Shown here one piece after another: positions 34,861 through 43,482 of a stretch of 64,000 bases of DNA. Each line of letters starts with the position of its first letter. Within the stretch, counting starts at the first letter, position 1. This stretch comes from an uncultured Oscillospiraceae bacterium (GTDB taxonomy: Bacteria > Bacillota > Clostridia > Oscillospirales > Acutalibacteraceae): positions 1 to 64,000 of the forward strand of contig UQDP01000005.1 of the NCBI GenBank assembly GCA_900539845.1, written 5' to 3'. Made by a program: the position numbers and the translations under genes. The notes under the pieces are model-generated. The model saw only the letters and a program-made list of their open reading frames with translations, was not told the origin of the DNA and searched no databases.

Positions 34861-34888
34861 TTGAAATTTTACGATTATCTGTTATAAT
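34861..34888 (+). promoter_or_regulatory. Promoter of the nucleotidyltransferase gene
   Basis: TTGAAA, a 16-nt spacer and TATAAT, about 50 nt before the GTG start. Confidence 0.7.
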
Positions 34889-34937
34889 TAGTAAGAGGAT
34901 CATAGGATCCCAATTTGCTGAGAGGGGAGGGAACAAT

Positions 34938-36041
34938 GTGAGCACGGCTGATTATTTTATCTATCTTCTTTCGTGCTTTTTGAATGACGAAAAGCCGCGC
35001 GGAAGTGAGCAGACAGACTGGCAGGAGATTTTCAGACTTGCCGAAAATCACAGCGTTACGGCAATCATTGCTTCTTTGATCAAAGAGCTTCCTCATGGAA
35101 GCAGACCAAAGGGCAAGCTGCTTTCGGCATTTGAACAGAGCCTTGACAGAACTTTAAAAAATTATGGGGAAAAAATGAAAGCGATGACGCATCTGATTGA
35201 AGTGCTCACCGCGTCCCGGATTCCTCATATGCTCATAAAGGGAGCGGTCCTTCGCTTTTTATATCCGGCGCCCGAGCTTCGCGCCAGCAGGGATACGGAT
35301 GTTGTTATCAGTCCGTCCGACTACGAAGAAACGATGAGAACGCTTGAAAGCAGCGGCTTTAAAAAAGAGTTTTTAAAGCAGAGCTTCGCGCAGGTGCGTT
35401 GCGGCGGGGAAGTTTTTGATATTCACACAGAGCTTGAAAGCATCAATGTTCAGAGCAAGATCTATTATTCCACACCGTTCGATGATATAAGCGAAAACAC
35501 GGGGTATACGTATAAACTGAAGCCGATCTATCACTTGCTCTATGTGATTACACATACCGCCTGCCATCTGAAAAACGGCGGAGCAGGGGTGCGCATGATC
35601 ATGGATATTGACGCCGTCCTGCGGTATTACCCTGATATGGATACGCAAAGATTTTTGTCCCTTTGTGAAAATATCAAGGTCAGAAGCACAGCCGAGGCGC
35701 TCATAGCGCTCTCTAAAAAATGGTTTAAAACGCCTGTGGCGATAGATTATACTTTTGAGGACGAAGATGAAACGGCGTTCTATAACAAACTTTCGGATAC
35801 GATCATAAGCAGCGCTGTTTTTGCAAGCGAAAACGGCATCACCCAAGCGGCGGATGCCGAGAGCAGCACTAAGAAAAACGGAAAAGCAGATCGCCGAGCG
35901 TCATGGAAGGCGCTTTTCAGCCGGTTAGGCAAAAATATAGGGAAAAATTCTGCGAAATCGTCCGCCAAGCAGGAGATGCCGGCAAAATATTTTGAGGTCT
36001 TAAATGAACTTCAGATAGAGGACAGTCACCATTATGAATAA
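34938..36041 (+). CDS. Putative nucleotidyltransferase (NTP_transf_5 type)
   Basis: The 367-residue protein matches a nucleotidyltransferase family often found with sugar and envelope genes. Key segments are LIKGAVLRFLYP and the catalytic Asp pair region SRDTDVVIS, followed by FDIHTEL with a third acidic residue and HLLYVITHTACHL. The Lys/Ser-rich C-terminal tail (about 300-350) looks disordered. Start is GTG at 34938 with GGGAGGGA upstream, because the ATG at 34848 precedes the promoter. The acceptor is unknown. Confidence 0.75.
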   Translation: MSTADYFIYLLSCFLNDEKPRGSEQTDWQEIFRLAENHSVTAIIASLIKELPHGSRPKGKLLSAFEQSLDRTLKNYGEKMKAMTHLIEVLTASRIPHMLIKGAVLRFLYPAPELRASRDTDVVISPSDYEETMRTLESSGFKKEFLKQSFAQVRCGGEVFDIHTELESINVQSKIYYSTPFDDISENTGYTYKLKPIYHLLYVITHTACHLKNGGAGVRMIMDIDAVLRYYPDMDTQRFLSLCENIKVRSTAEALIALSKKWFKTPVAIDYTFEDEDETAFYNKLSDTIISSAVFASENGITQAADAESSTKKNGKADRRASWKALFSRLGKNIGKNSAKSSAKQEMPAKYFEVLNELQIEDSHHYE

Positions 36042-36071
36042 AAACGGGCTGTGATTTCACAGCCCGTTTTT
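36042..36071. terminator. Bidirectional terminator
   Basis: AACGGGCTGTGA and TCACAGCCCGTT flanked by A- and T-runs, between the convergent nucleotidyltransferase and HAD genes. Confidence 0.9.
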
Positions 36072-36079
36072 AACAATAC

Positions 36080-36730
36080 TTAATTACTATTTATAATATC
36101 AAAAATATCTTCCGGTGTTTTCGCAATAAAGTCCGCTCCTGCCTGTTCAAGCTCGTTTACAGCCGCATATCCGTAAAGTACGCCTATCGATCTCAAGCCC
36201 GTTTCTTTTGCTCCGATAATATCATGTTTTCGGTCGCCAATCATTACGGCGGCAGAACAGTCGGAAATGTTAACGGAGTCAAGGACGTATCTGATCACAT
36301 CTGCTTTTTTACTTCGGGTGTTGTCCAAATTTGATCCGGCAATAAAATCGAAGTATTTATCCATTTTGAAGTGCTCGATGATCTGCACGGCGAAAGGCTC
36401 AGGCTTTGATGTGGCAACGATGAGCGTTTTATCCTGTTCTTTCAGTTTCTTCAGCAGCTGAGGAATACCTGTATAAACCTCGTTTTCGAATATTCCGTAT
36501 GGTCTGAAATATTCTCGGTAGTATTCCACTCCCTTGAGTGCGTCCTCTTCCGTTAATCCGAAGAACTCCGTGAACGAAGTAATCAAAGGCGGTCCGAGAC
36601 AGGCTCTCAGTTTGTGTTCGTCAGGCTCGCTGATTCCGAACTTGTTCAGCGCGTATTTTATTGAATTTGTAATCCCGGGTGCGGCGTCCGTCAGCGTGCC
36701 GTCAAGATCAAACAAAATGTATTTAAACAT
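36080..36730 (-). CDS. HAD-superfamily phosphatase, phosphoglycolate-phosphatase-like
   Basis: The 216-residue enzyme has the HAD motifs in order: FDLDGTLTD (nucleophile Asp8, acid/base Asp10), the LIVATSKPE Thr/Ser motif, a Lys in SKKADVIR and the acidic motif MIGDRKHDIIGA. The cap is the small helical type seen in phosphoglycolate and pyrophosphate phosphatases. The substrate is not certain. It is followed closely by a run of flavoprotein genes with 28 nt between. Confidence 0.9.
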   Translation of the reverse strand: MFKYILFDLDGTLTDAAPGITNSIKYALNKFGISEPDEHKLRACLGPPLITSFTEFFGLTEEDALKGVEYYREYFRPYGIFENEVYTGIPQLLKKLKEQDKTLIVATSKPEPFAVQIIEHFKMDKYFDFIAGSNLDNTRSKKADVIRYVLDSVNISDCSAAVMIGDRKHDIIGAKETGLRSIGVLYGYAAVNELEQAGADFIAKTPEDIFDIINSN

Positions 36731-36758
36731 ATTTCACCTCAAGGTCTGTTTAAACGGC

Positions 36759-38354
36759 TCAGTGAACATCCTCTAAAACAGCATGCGCGCATTTGATTCC
36801 GTCAACAGCTGCCGAGACGATGCCGCCCGCGTATCCGGCGCCTTCGCCGCACGGGTAAACCCCCCGCACATTGCATTGGCAGAATTCGTCACGCAGTATA
36901 CGCACGCTGCTGGAGCTCCTTGTTTCGGGAGCGGTCAGAACAGCGTCATAAAGATTAAATCCGTTCAGCTTTTTATCCATTTCAACGATCGCGCTTTTCA
37001 TCGTTGCCGTAACTTTTTGCGGCAAACATTCGCTTATGTCCGTAAGTGTAACGCCGGTGGGGCAGGTGGGTTCAACATCACCCAGCTCCTTGCTTGATTT
37101 TCCGGCAAGAAAGTCCCCCACAAGCTGAGCAGGCGCTCTGTAATTTCCTCCGCCGAGCAGAAAAGCGTTATGCTCTATCTCCCTTTGATAGTAAATTCCG
37201 GCAAGCGGATGCTCACTCGGAAAATCTTTCGGCTCGATTCCCACGAGCAGGGCGCTGTTCGCATTTTTACCGTCTCTTGCAAGGGAGCTCATACCGTTTA
37301 CGATAACGCCGCCCTTTTCGCTTGCCGCGGCAACGACCGTGCCGCCCGGGCACATACAGAAAGTGTACGCTCCGCGCTCATGCAGTCCGTGGCAGGAAAG
37401 CTTGTAATCAGCGGCGCCGAGCTTCGGATGACCTGCGAATCTGCCGTACTGCGCTTTGTTTATCAGGCTTTGAGGGTGCTCTATTCTTGCGCCGACGGAA
37501 AATGGCTTCTGTATGATCTCAATGCCGAGATCGTACAGCATTTCAACCGTGTCCCTTGCGCTGTGACCGATTGCCATGATCACGCTGTCCGCCTCCATGT
37601 CAAATCTTTCGCCGCGGTGTGCGTATGTTATGCCCTGAATGAATTTGTTGTAAACAATCAGTTTTTCCACTCTGCACTCAAGGCGTACCTCTCCGCCGAG
37701 CGATTCTATTTTTTTTCGTATGTTTTTCACCACAACGGCAAGCCTGTCCGTGCCGATATGCGGTTTCGAGGAATAAAGTATTTCCTCGGGCGCGCCTGCT
37801 TCGTAAAGTTCGGATAAAACCTTACGGATGAACGGGCTTTTGATACCTGTTGTGAGTTTGCCGTCCGAAAATGTGCCTGCGCCGCCCTCGCCGAACTGAA
37901 CGTTCGATTCCTCGTTCAGCACACGTTCTTTCCAGAATCGGTCAACATCCTTCTGCCGATCTTCAATCGCTTTTCCTCGCTCAAATATGATGGGGCGCAG
38001 GCCTGCCTCTGCAAGAATCAGTCCTGCAAGCATTCCGGCAGGTCCGAATCCCACGATTACAGGTCTGAATTTTGAGACCCTTTTGTTCTCCGGCATATCG
38101 TAGTGATACGGCTCAACAAGCGAAACTTTGTTTGTTTTGCATTTTGATACGATCTGCTTTTCATCAAGCGTGATCTCACAGTCTATGCTGTATGAAAAAT
38201 GAACGTCGTCTTTTTTGCGCGCATCCACGCTTTTTTTATAGATTGTAAGTCCTTTGATATATTTCTTATTCACTTTAAGAATCTTGGCAGCTTTTGCCCA
38301 AAGCAGTTCTTCGCTGTCGTCAAGATCCAGCCTTATTTCGTTAATCCTTATCAT
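36759..38354 (-). CDS. Uncharacterised FAD-dependent dehydrogenase (COG2509 type)
   Basis: The 531-residue flavoprotein has an N-terminal alpha/beta domain (residues 1-85), then the FAD-binding GFGPAGMLAGLILAEAG. The conserved FGEGGAGTFSDGKLTTG segment and the C-terminal GVYPCGEGAGYAGGIVSAAVDG complete the family pattern. Such proteins are widespread in Firmicutes with no proven reaction. The start overlaps the end of the BaiN-like gene by 14 nt, so the two flavoproteins are probably translated together. Confidence 0.88.
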   Translation of the reverse strand: MIRINEIRLDLDDSEELLWAKAAKILKVNKKYIKGLTIYKKSVDARKKDDVHFSYSIDCEITLDEKQIVSKCKTNKVSLVEPYHYDMPENKRVSKFRPVIVGFGPAGMLAGLILAEAGLRPIIFERGKAIEDRQKDVDRFWKERVLNEESNVQFGEGGAGTFSDGKLTTGIKSPFIRKVLSELYEAGAPEEILYSSKPHIGTDRLAVVVKNIRKKIESLGGEVRLECRVEKLIVYNKFIQGITYAHRGERFDMEADSVIMAIGHSARDTVEMLYDLGIEIIQKPFSVGARIEHPQSLINKAQYGRFAGHPKLGAADYKLSCHGLHERGAYTFCMCPGGTVVAAASEKGGVIVNGMSSLARDGKNANSALLVGIEPKDFPSEHPLAGIYYQREIEHNAFLLGGGNYRAPAQLVGDFLAGKSSKELGDVEPTCPTGVTLTDISECLPQKVTATMKSAIVEMDKKLNGFNLYDAVLTAPETRSSSSVRILRDEFCQCNVRGVYPCGEGAGYAGGIVSAAVDGIKCAHAVLEDVH

Positions 38355-39465
38355 ATGATCCGCACGCTTTCACGATTGCGTCTGCCGCAGCGATTCCGCT
38401 GCCCCACGCAAAATCAAGATTAAATCCTCCGCAGGGGAACTGTCTGTCCAGCAGTTCTCCGCAGATGTATAGCCCTTTTGTCTTTTTTGATTCGTAGGTT
38501 TCCACTTCGTTGAGCGGTATTCCTCCGCAGGTGATCTGCGCAAAGTCGTAGCCTTTTGTTCCCGTTATGATAAGCCGCCAGTTTTTAGCCGTGTGTGCCT
38601 GAAGCTTCGGGTCGCCCCCCGCCTGCTTTTCCGTTATGCCGGAAAGCTTTGTGCCGAGAATGCCTTTAAGACTGCCGAAACGGCTGATATGCTCAAGCAC
38701 TTCATTTTCTGAGAGCTCAGGGATAAGATCCAGCACGGCAAGGCATTTCGGCTTTTCTTCGGACGCAAAAGCGCCGGAGACTGCTGCCGAAACATTCATA
38801 ACTGCAATTCCTGAGAGTCCGTAATCGGTGAAAAGCACTTCGCCGCTTTCATGTGCGGCTTCAATGCCGTTAATGAAAATTCCGATACCGCATTTTGCAC
38901 GTGTGCCTTTGATCATCCTCGGGTATCTGCTGGATGACGTGAGCTGCACAAGCGCGGGGTAAAGTGTTGTAACACTGTGCCCGAGTGAGCGCATCAGCGC
39001 ATACCCGCTTCCGTCTGAGCCAAGCGCGCCCTGTGCTTTGCCGCCCGTTGCCGCAATAACATAATCAGCGGTGAATTCGCCTTTTTCGGTGCGGACGGAA
39101 AATCCGCTTTCGCTTTTTTTAATGCGCAGAACTTTGCAGGATGTTATTATTTTTACACCGAGTTTTTCGCACTGATCGGTCAAAACGGCAAGCACGGTCT
39201 CTGCTTTGAGCGAATACGGATACACACGGCCTTCCTCCTGTTCCCTGAGAACAAGCCCGATATCGGAAAAGAATTCCGAATTGAGATTATAGTTTTCCGC
39301 TTTTGTGTTGGTTATATTGCAGCGTCCGTTGCCTGTTGCCAGAATCTTCCTGCCCGGGGATTCCAGCCGCTCAAGCACCGTTACGTCAGCATTTTTCAGT
39401 TTTTGTTTTAATCTGACAGCGCAGGCAAGCCCGGAAGCCCCCGCGCCTATAATAATTGCCGTCAT
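38341..39465 (-). CDS. BaiN/HI0933-family flavoprotein
   Basis: The 374-residue protein has the FAD-binding dinucleotide fold IIIGAGASGLACAV, the RKILATGNGRCNITN motif typical of the family, and the C-terminal YICGELLDRQFPCGGFNLDFAWGSG. The family includes BaiN, proposed to reduce bile-acid double bonds in gut clostridia, and aminoacetone oxidase-like proteins. The exact substrate is not determined. Start 39465 is chosen because GGAGAAAG lies just upstream. Confidence 0.9.
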   Translation of the reverse strand: MTAIIIGAGASGLACAVRLKQKLKNADVTVLERLESPGRKILATGNGRCNITNTKAENYNLNSEFFSDIGLVLREQEEGRVYPYSLKAETVLAVLTDQCEKLGVKIITSCKVLRIKKSESGFSVRTEKGEFTADYVIAATGGKAQGALGSDGSGYALMRSLGHSVTTLYPALVQLTSSSRYPRMIKGTRAKCGIGIFINGIEAAHESGEVLFTDYGLSGIAVMNVSAAVSGAFASEEKPKCLAVLDLIPELSENEVLEHISRFGSLKGILGTKLSGITEKQAGGDPKLQAHTAKNWRLIITGTKGYDFAQITCGGIPLNEVETYESKKTKGLYICGELLDRQFPCGGFNLDFAWGSGIAAADAIVKACGSYDKD

Positions 39466-39551
39466 ACTTTCTCCGAAATACCGCATGTGCCTTATTTTCT
39501 ATTATAATATATTAAATTGTCGGCAAATGCAAACTTTTTTTGCTTTTTTAC

Positions 39552-39580
39552 TTGACTGACGCCGGTTATTGTGGTATAGT
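39552..39580 (+). promoter_or_regulatory. Promoter of rpmG-secE-nusG
   Basis: TTGACT, a 17-nt spacer and TATAGT. It lies about 105 nt upstream of the rpmG start. Confidence 0.75.
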
Positions 39581-39684
39581 AGCAATACCTCGAAAAGGGG
39601 TTAATTTTTTTGCCCTTTTTTCAGCGGCTCTGTTCTCGCCGCGGGAGGGAGATTTAATATCGAAATAAAAACGGAGGTGCCTAA

Positions 39685-39834
39685 ATGAGAGTTAAGGTTA
39701 CTTTAGCTTGCACTGAATGCAAACAACGCAATTACAACACAATGAAAAACAAGAAGAACACACCGGACAGACTTGAAATGAATAAGTATTGCCCGTTCTG
39801 CAGAAAGCACACGCTTCACAGAGAAACAAAGTAA
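39685..39834 (+). CDS. rpmG: Ribosomal protein bL33
   Basis: This 49-residue large-subunit protein has two CxxC pairs (CTEC near residues 9-12 and CPFC near 36-39), so it is the zinc-binding form of L33. GGAGG precedes the start. As in many Firmicutes it heads the secE-nusG run. The gene is short and easily missed. Confidence 0.95.
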   Translation: MRVKVTLACTECKQRNYNTMKNKKNTPDRLEMNKYCPFCRKHTLHRETK

Positions 39835-39846
39835 CGGAGGATTAAA

Positions 39847-40239
39847 ATGGCTGACAAAAAGACTTCAAATGCCGAAGAGCCTAAGAAGACTTCAAAAAAA
39901 GCCGATAAGGCTGACGCTTCAAAGAAGGCTTCTCAAAAGGCAGATAAGAAAAAGTCAAAGAAAAAGAACCCGTTTAAATCCGCCGGCAAATTTTTAAAGG
40001 GTGTAAATTCAGAGCGCAAAAAGGTTGTTTGGCCTAAGGCAAAAGAAACGATAAAGAATTCTGTTATCGTCCTTGTAGTCGTTATCATTTTAGGCGTTGC
40101 GATTTATGCTGTCGATTCGGTTCTTTCACTCGGGCTCAGGGAACTTAAGAGCGCTGCGGATAACACCACGACTTCCGTGAGCGAGACGGTTTCCACAGAG
40201 ACCACTACGGTTCCGGAAACAACACAGGCGGCTGAATAA
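39847..40239 (+). CDS. secE: Preprotein translocase subunit SecE with extended ends
   Basis: SecE clamps SecY in the protein-export channel. The core is present: the amphipathic FLKGVNSERKKVVWPKAKET followed by one transmembrane helix (about 74-95). At 130 residues it is twice the usual Gram-positive length. The N-terminus has about 50 Lys/Ala/Ser-rich residues and the C-terminus about 30 Thr/Ser/Glu-rich residues that would lie outside the cell. It sits between rpmG and nusG, confirming identity. Confidence 0.93.
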   Translation: MADKKTSNAEEPKKTSKKADKADASKKASQKADKKKSKKKNPFKSAGKFLKGVNSERKKVVWPKAKETIKNSVIVLVVVIILGVAIYAVDSVLSLGLRELKSAADNTTTSVSETVSTETTTVPETTQAAE

Positions 40240-40273
40240 TGCCGGAAATTCATTTTTCGGAGGCTTTTATTTA

Positions 40274-40798
40274 ATGGAAGAAGCAAAATGGTATGTTGCC
40301 CATACCTTTTCAGGATACGAAAACAAGGTCGCAAGCAACATTCAAACCGTTGTTGAAAACAGAAATCTTCACGATCTGATACAGGAAGTTTCAGTTCCCA
40401 CCGAAACAGTTGTTGAAATCAAGGACGACGGTTCCAAAAAAGAAGTTGAAAGAAAGATCTTTCCCGGCTATGTTCTTGTTAAGATGGTCATGAATGATGA
40501 TACCTGGTATGTTGTAAGAAATATCAGGGGCTGCACGGGCTTCGTCGGTCCCGAAAGCAAACCGGTTCCGCTCACGGAAGAGGAAGTGCGTAAGCTCGGC
40601 GTTGAAAAGGTCAGCGTAGAAGTCAATTACGCCGCCGGCGATATGGTAAATGTTATTGACGGACCCCTTGAGGGCTTTTCGGGCACTGTTGAGAGTGTTG
40701 ATACCGATAACAACAGCGTTCAGGTAACGATATCTATGTTCGGCCGTGAAACATCTGTTGAGTTTGAGCTTGACCAGCTTGAAAAGGCAGAGGACTGA
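40274..40798 (+). CDS. nusG: Transcription termination/antitermination protein NusG
   Basis: NusG binds RNA polymerase and modulates pausing and termination. The 174-residue protein has the N-terminal NGN domain (WYVAHTFSGYENKVASNI and the conserved FPGYVLVKM) and the C-terminal KOW domain (GDMVNVIDGPLEGFSGTV). It is the last gene before the L11-L1 unit. Confidence 0.97.
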   Translation: MEEAKWYVAHTFSGYENKVASNIQTVVENRNLHDLIQEVSVPTETVVEIKDDGSKKEVERKIFPGYVLVKMVMNDDTWYVVRNIRGCTGFVGPESKPVPLTEEEVRKLGVEKVSVEVNYAAGDMVNVIDGPLEGFSGTVESVDTDNNSVQVTISMFGRETSVEFELDQLEKAED

Positions 40799-40800
40799 TC

Positions 40801-40901
40801 ATTTTTAGGTAATTCGCGGCACTGCCGCTTATTATGCGCCGCAAGGTGCGTGGGAGGGGAGAGCTTCCCCGCCATACCACAATATTTAGGAGGAAATAAC
40901 A
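40801..40901 (+). promoter_or_regulatory. Structured leader of rplK
   Basis: The 100-nt stretch before rplK contains a GCGGC/GCCGC hairpin (40816-40828) and a GTGG...CCAC domain enclosing GGGGA/TCCCC (about 40849-40880). The placement fits an L1-binding or processing leader as found before rplK-rplA. It is a call from secondary-structure pattern only. Confidence 0.4.
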
Positions 40902-41327
40902 ATGGCTCAAAAGGTAGTAGGTTTAATTAAACTTCAGATCCCCGCAGGCAAAGCTACTCCGGCTCCCCCGGTTGGCCCTGCGCTTGGTCAGCACGGTGTA
41001 AATATCCCCGCGTTCACCAAGGAATTCAATGAGAGAACGAAGAATGACGCAGGTCTTGTCATTCCGGTTGTTATCACTGTTTTCGAGGACCGTTCCTTTA
41101 CTTTCGTAACAAAAACACCGCCCGCAGCAGTTCTTATCAAGAAAGCATGCGGAATCGAAAAGGCTTCCGGTGTTCCCAACAAGGATAAGGTTGCCACAAT
41201 CACAAAAGCACAGGTTCAGCAGATCGCTGAAACAAAGATGCCCGATCTCAACGCCGCTTCTCTTGAGGCTGCAATGAGCATGATTGCAGGCACTGCCCGC
41301 AGCATGGGTATAGTAGTAGAAGACTGA
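40902..41327 (+). CDS. rplK: Ribosomal protein uL11
   Basis: L11 binds the GTPase centre of 23S rRNA. The 141-residue protein shows the Pro-rich N-terminal loop ([20 protein letters not shown]) and the C-terminal RNA-binding segment ([12 protein letters not shown]). AGGAGG lies 9 nt upstream. Confidence 0.98.
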   Translation: MAQKVVGLIKLQIPAGKATPAPPVGPALGQHGVNIPAFTKEFNERTKNDAGLVIPVVITVFEDRSFTFVTKTPPAAVLIKKACGIEKASGVPNKDKVATITKAQVQQIAETKMPDLNAASLEAAMSMIAGTARSMGIVVED

Positions 41328-41375
41328 TTCCCTTGTGGGAGGAAAAATCCGATTAACCACTGGAGGTAATTTATT

Positions 41376-42083
41376 ATGAAACACGGAAAGAAATACACAG
41401 ACGGCGCTAAGCTTGTAGACCGTACTAAATTATATGACAGCGCAGAGGCGCTTGATCTTGCGGTTCAGACCGCAAAGGCAAAATTTGATGAGACAATCGA
41501 AGTTCATGTTCGTTTGGGTGTAGACTCACGTCACGCTGACCAGCAGGTCCGCGGCGCAGTAGTTCTTCCCAACGGAACAGGTAAGGATGTCCGCGTAGCC
41601 GTTTTCGCTAAAGGCGATCTTGCAAAGGCTGCCGAGGAGGCAGGCGCAGACGTTGTAGGCGATGCGGATCTTGTTACAAAGATTCAGGGCGGTTGGATGG
41701 AATTTGACGTTGCCATCGCAAGCCCCGATATGATGGGATTTGTAGGACGTCTCGGTAAAGTTCTCGGTCCCCGCGGTCTTATGCCTTCACCGAAAGCCGG
41801 AACGGTAACAACGGATGTTGCAAAGGCAGTAACAGAGGCTAAGGCAGGTAAGATCGAATACCGTCTTGATAAATCCAACATCATTCACTGCCCGATCGGC
41901 AAGGCGTCTTTCGGTGCTGAGAAGCTTCTGCAGAACTTTAATGCCCTGCTTGATGCTATCATCAAGGCTAAGCCGGCCGCAGCAAAAGGTCAGTATATCA
42001 AGTCTTGTGCGGTTGCTTCAACAATGGGTCCCGGTGTTCGCATCAATCCCAACAAAGTCGGTTCTTCCGCTTCAGCCGAGTAA
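41376..42083 (+). CDS. rplA: Ribosomal protein uL1
   Basis: L1 forms the stalk at the ribosomal exit site and represses its own operon in many bacteria. The 235-residue protein has the conserved VVLPNGTGK, the [21 protein letters not shown] segment and the C-terminal [10 protein letters not shown]. It follows rplK by 48 nt in the same unit. Confidence 0.98.
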   Translation: MKHGKKYTDGAKLVDRTKLYDSAEALDLAVQTAKAKFDETIEVHVRLGVDSRHADQQVRGAVVLPNGTGKDVRVAVFAKGDLAKAAEEAGADVVGDADLVTKIQGGWMEFDVAIASPDMMGFVGRLGKVLGPRGLMPSPKAGTVTTDVAKAVTEAKAGKIEYRLDKSNIIHCPIGKASFGAEKLLQNFNALLDAIIKAKPAAAKGQYIKSCAVASTMGPGVRINPNKVGSSASAE

Positions 42084-42108
42084 ATTATATTTTTCATTCA
42101 ATTTGGTA

Positions 42109-42137
42109 TTGACAGGGCGCTTGCCCTGTGTTAAAAT
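42109..42137 (+). promoter_or_regulatory. Promoter of rplJ-rplL with palindromic spacer
   Basis: TTGACA, a 17-nt spacer and TAAAAT. The spacer holds an inverted repeat (ACAGGGC, 4 nt, GCCCTGT) that starts in the -35 box. Confidence 0.75.
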
Positions 42138-42144
42138 ACATTCG

Positions 42145-42300
42145 CTGTTCAACCAAAGACAGCAGGTGCCGTGTGGCGTAAGATTGAATCGCCTGCCGAG
42201 GAATGAGCATTTATATTGATTATAAACGCGGTAAGCGTATTATATGATAAAGTAAATGTTGTGCATTCCGTCTTTGCGGAGTGCACTTTTTGTTTGGTAA
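42145..42300 (+). promoter_or_regulatory. L10 leader and attenuator of rplJ-rplL
   Basis: The segment near 42155-42205 contains AAAGACAGCAGGTGC and GAATCGCCTGCCGAGGAA, the two halves of the kink-turn leader that binds the L10(L12)4 complex. A terminator hairpin follows at 42261-42291 (GTGCATTCCG/CGGAGTGCAC plus T5). Excess L10-L12 therefore should shut down its own operon. Confidence 0.85.
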
Positions 42301-42349
42301 ACAGCCTTTAAAGTCCGCATTGCGGCAAATAAACAAGGAGGTACAATTC

Positions 42350-42949
42350 ATGCCAAGCACAGTAGTTCTTGAAAAGAAAAAGGCGCAGGTTGACGCGCTT
42401 GCTCAAAGAATTAAGGGCTCGGTCGCAGGTGTTGTTGTTGATTACAAGGGTATCAACGTTGAGGATGACACCAAGCTGCGTAAAGAGCTTCGCGAGGCGG
42501 GCGTAGAGTATACGGTTGTTAAAAACTCTATCCTTAAAAGAGCAGCGGACGCTGCCGGCCTTTCGGGTATGGACGCAGTTCTTGAAGGCACAACCGCTAT
42601 TGCAACCAGCGCTGAGGATTATGTGGCTTCTGCCCGCATCCTTCAGAAGTATGCAGACGCCCATGATTTCTTTAATGTAAAGTCAGGCTATCTTGACGGC
42701 GAAGTGATCGAGGTTTCAAAGATCGAAGCGCTCGCTAAGCTTCCGTCCAGAGAAGTTCTTCTTGCAACTGTCTGCAGCGTATTCAACGCTCCTATTGCAG
42801 CGTTCGCACGCGCGGTTCAGGCTATCGTTGACAAGGGCGGCGCAGATGCCTGCGAAAGCGAAAAGGCAGAAGAGCCTGCAGCTGAGGAGGCTGCAGCCGA
42901 AGCAGAGGCTCCGGCACAGGAGTCCGCTGAAGAAAACACAGCAGAGTAA
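42350..42949 (+). CDS. rplJ: Ribosomal protein uL10
   Basis: L10 anchors L7/L12 dimers to the ribosome. The 199-residue protein starts MPSTVVLEKKKAQVDALA at ATG 42350 after GGAGG. An upstream in-frame ATG in the attenuator is not used. The core has the DYKGINVEDDTKLRKELREAGVEY segment. The C-terminal Ala/Glu-rich tail is a typical clostridial extension. Confidence 0.97.
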   Translation: MPSTVVLEKKKAQVDALAQRIKGSVAGVVVDYKGINVEDDTKLRKELREAGVEYTVVKNSILKRAADAAGLSGMDAVLEGTTAIATSAEDYVASARILQKYADAHDFFNVKSGYLDGEVIEVSKIEALAKLPSREVLLATVCSVFNAPIAAFARAVQAIVDKGGADACESEKAEEPAAEEAAAEAEAPAQESAEENTAE

Positions 42950-42993
42950 TTTTATTTTAACTTTTAACTAAATTTGATTCGGAGGAAATTAAA

Positions 42994-43371
42994 ATGGCAT
43001 CAGAAAACGTAACCAAAATCGTTGAAGAGCTTAAAACTCTTACAGTTCTTGAGCTTTCAGAGCTCGTATCAGCAGTTGAAGAGGAATTCGGCGTAAGCGC
43101 GGCTGCCGCTGTTGCCGTTGCTGCTCCCGCAGAAGGCGGCGCTGCAGCAGCAGAAGAAAAGACTGAATTCGATGTTGTTCTTACAGATGTTGGCCCCAAC
43201 AAGATCCAGGTTGTTAAGGCTGTTAAAGAGGCTACAGGCCTTGGCCTTAAAGAAGCTAAAGAGATCGTTGACAGCGCTCCCAAGACCATCAAAGAGGCTG
43301 TTCCCACTGCAGACGCAGAGGCTCTCAAGGCTAAGATCGAAGAGACAGGCGCAACTGTTGAACTCAAATAA
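42994..43371 (+). CDS. rplL: Ribosomal protein bL12
   Basis: L7/L12 recruits translation GTPases. The 125-residue protein has the N-terminal dimerisation part ([23 protein letters not shown]), the Ala/Gly-rich hinge and the C-terminal domain ([31 protein letters not shown]). A terminator follows 20 nt after the stop. Confidence 0.98.
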   Translation: MASENVTKIVEELKTLTVLELSELVSAVEEEFGVSAAAAVAVAAPAEGGAAAAEEKTEFDVVLTDVGPNKIQVVKAVKEATGLGLKEAKEIVDSAPKTIKEAVPTADAEALKAKIEETGATVELK

Positions 43372-43390
43372 TTGTACCTTTCCTAAAAGA

Positions 43391-43420
43391 ACGGCACGCC
43401 AAAGCGGCGTGCCGTTTTTT
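43391..43420 (+). terminator. Terminator of rplJ-rplL
   Basis: ACGGCACGCC and GGCGTGCCGT, with a 5-nt loop and T6. Confidence 0.92.
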
Positions 43421-43482
43421 ATATAGCAAGCCCCGGGCGTATTTTATATTGCACCCGGGGATGAGTTTATATTAAAGGATAT

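Noticed and set aside
36783..37817. Several overlapping plus-strand ORFs opposite the FAD-dependent dehydrogenase
   Set aside because: Low-complexity shadows of a well-conserved flavoprotein gene with no ribosome sites.
43112..43426. Arg/Leu-rich alternative ORF inside rplL
   Set aside because: It arises from the Ala-rich codon pattern of rplL in another frame.
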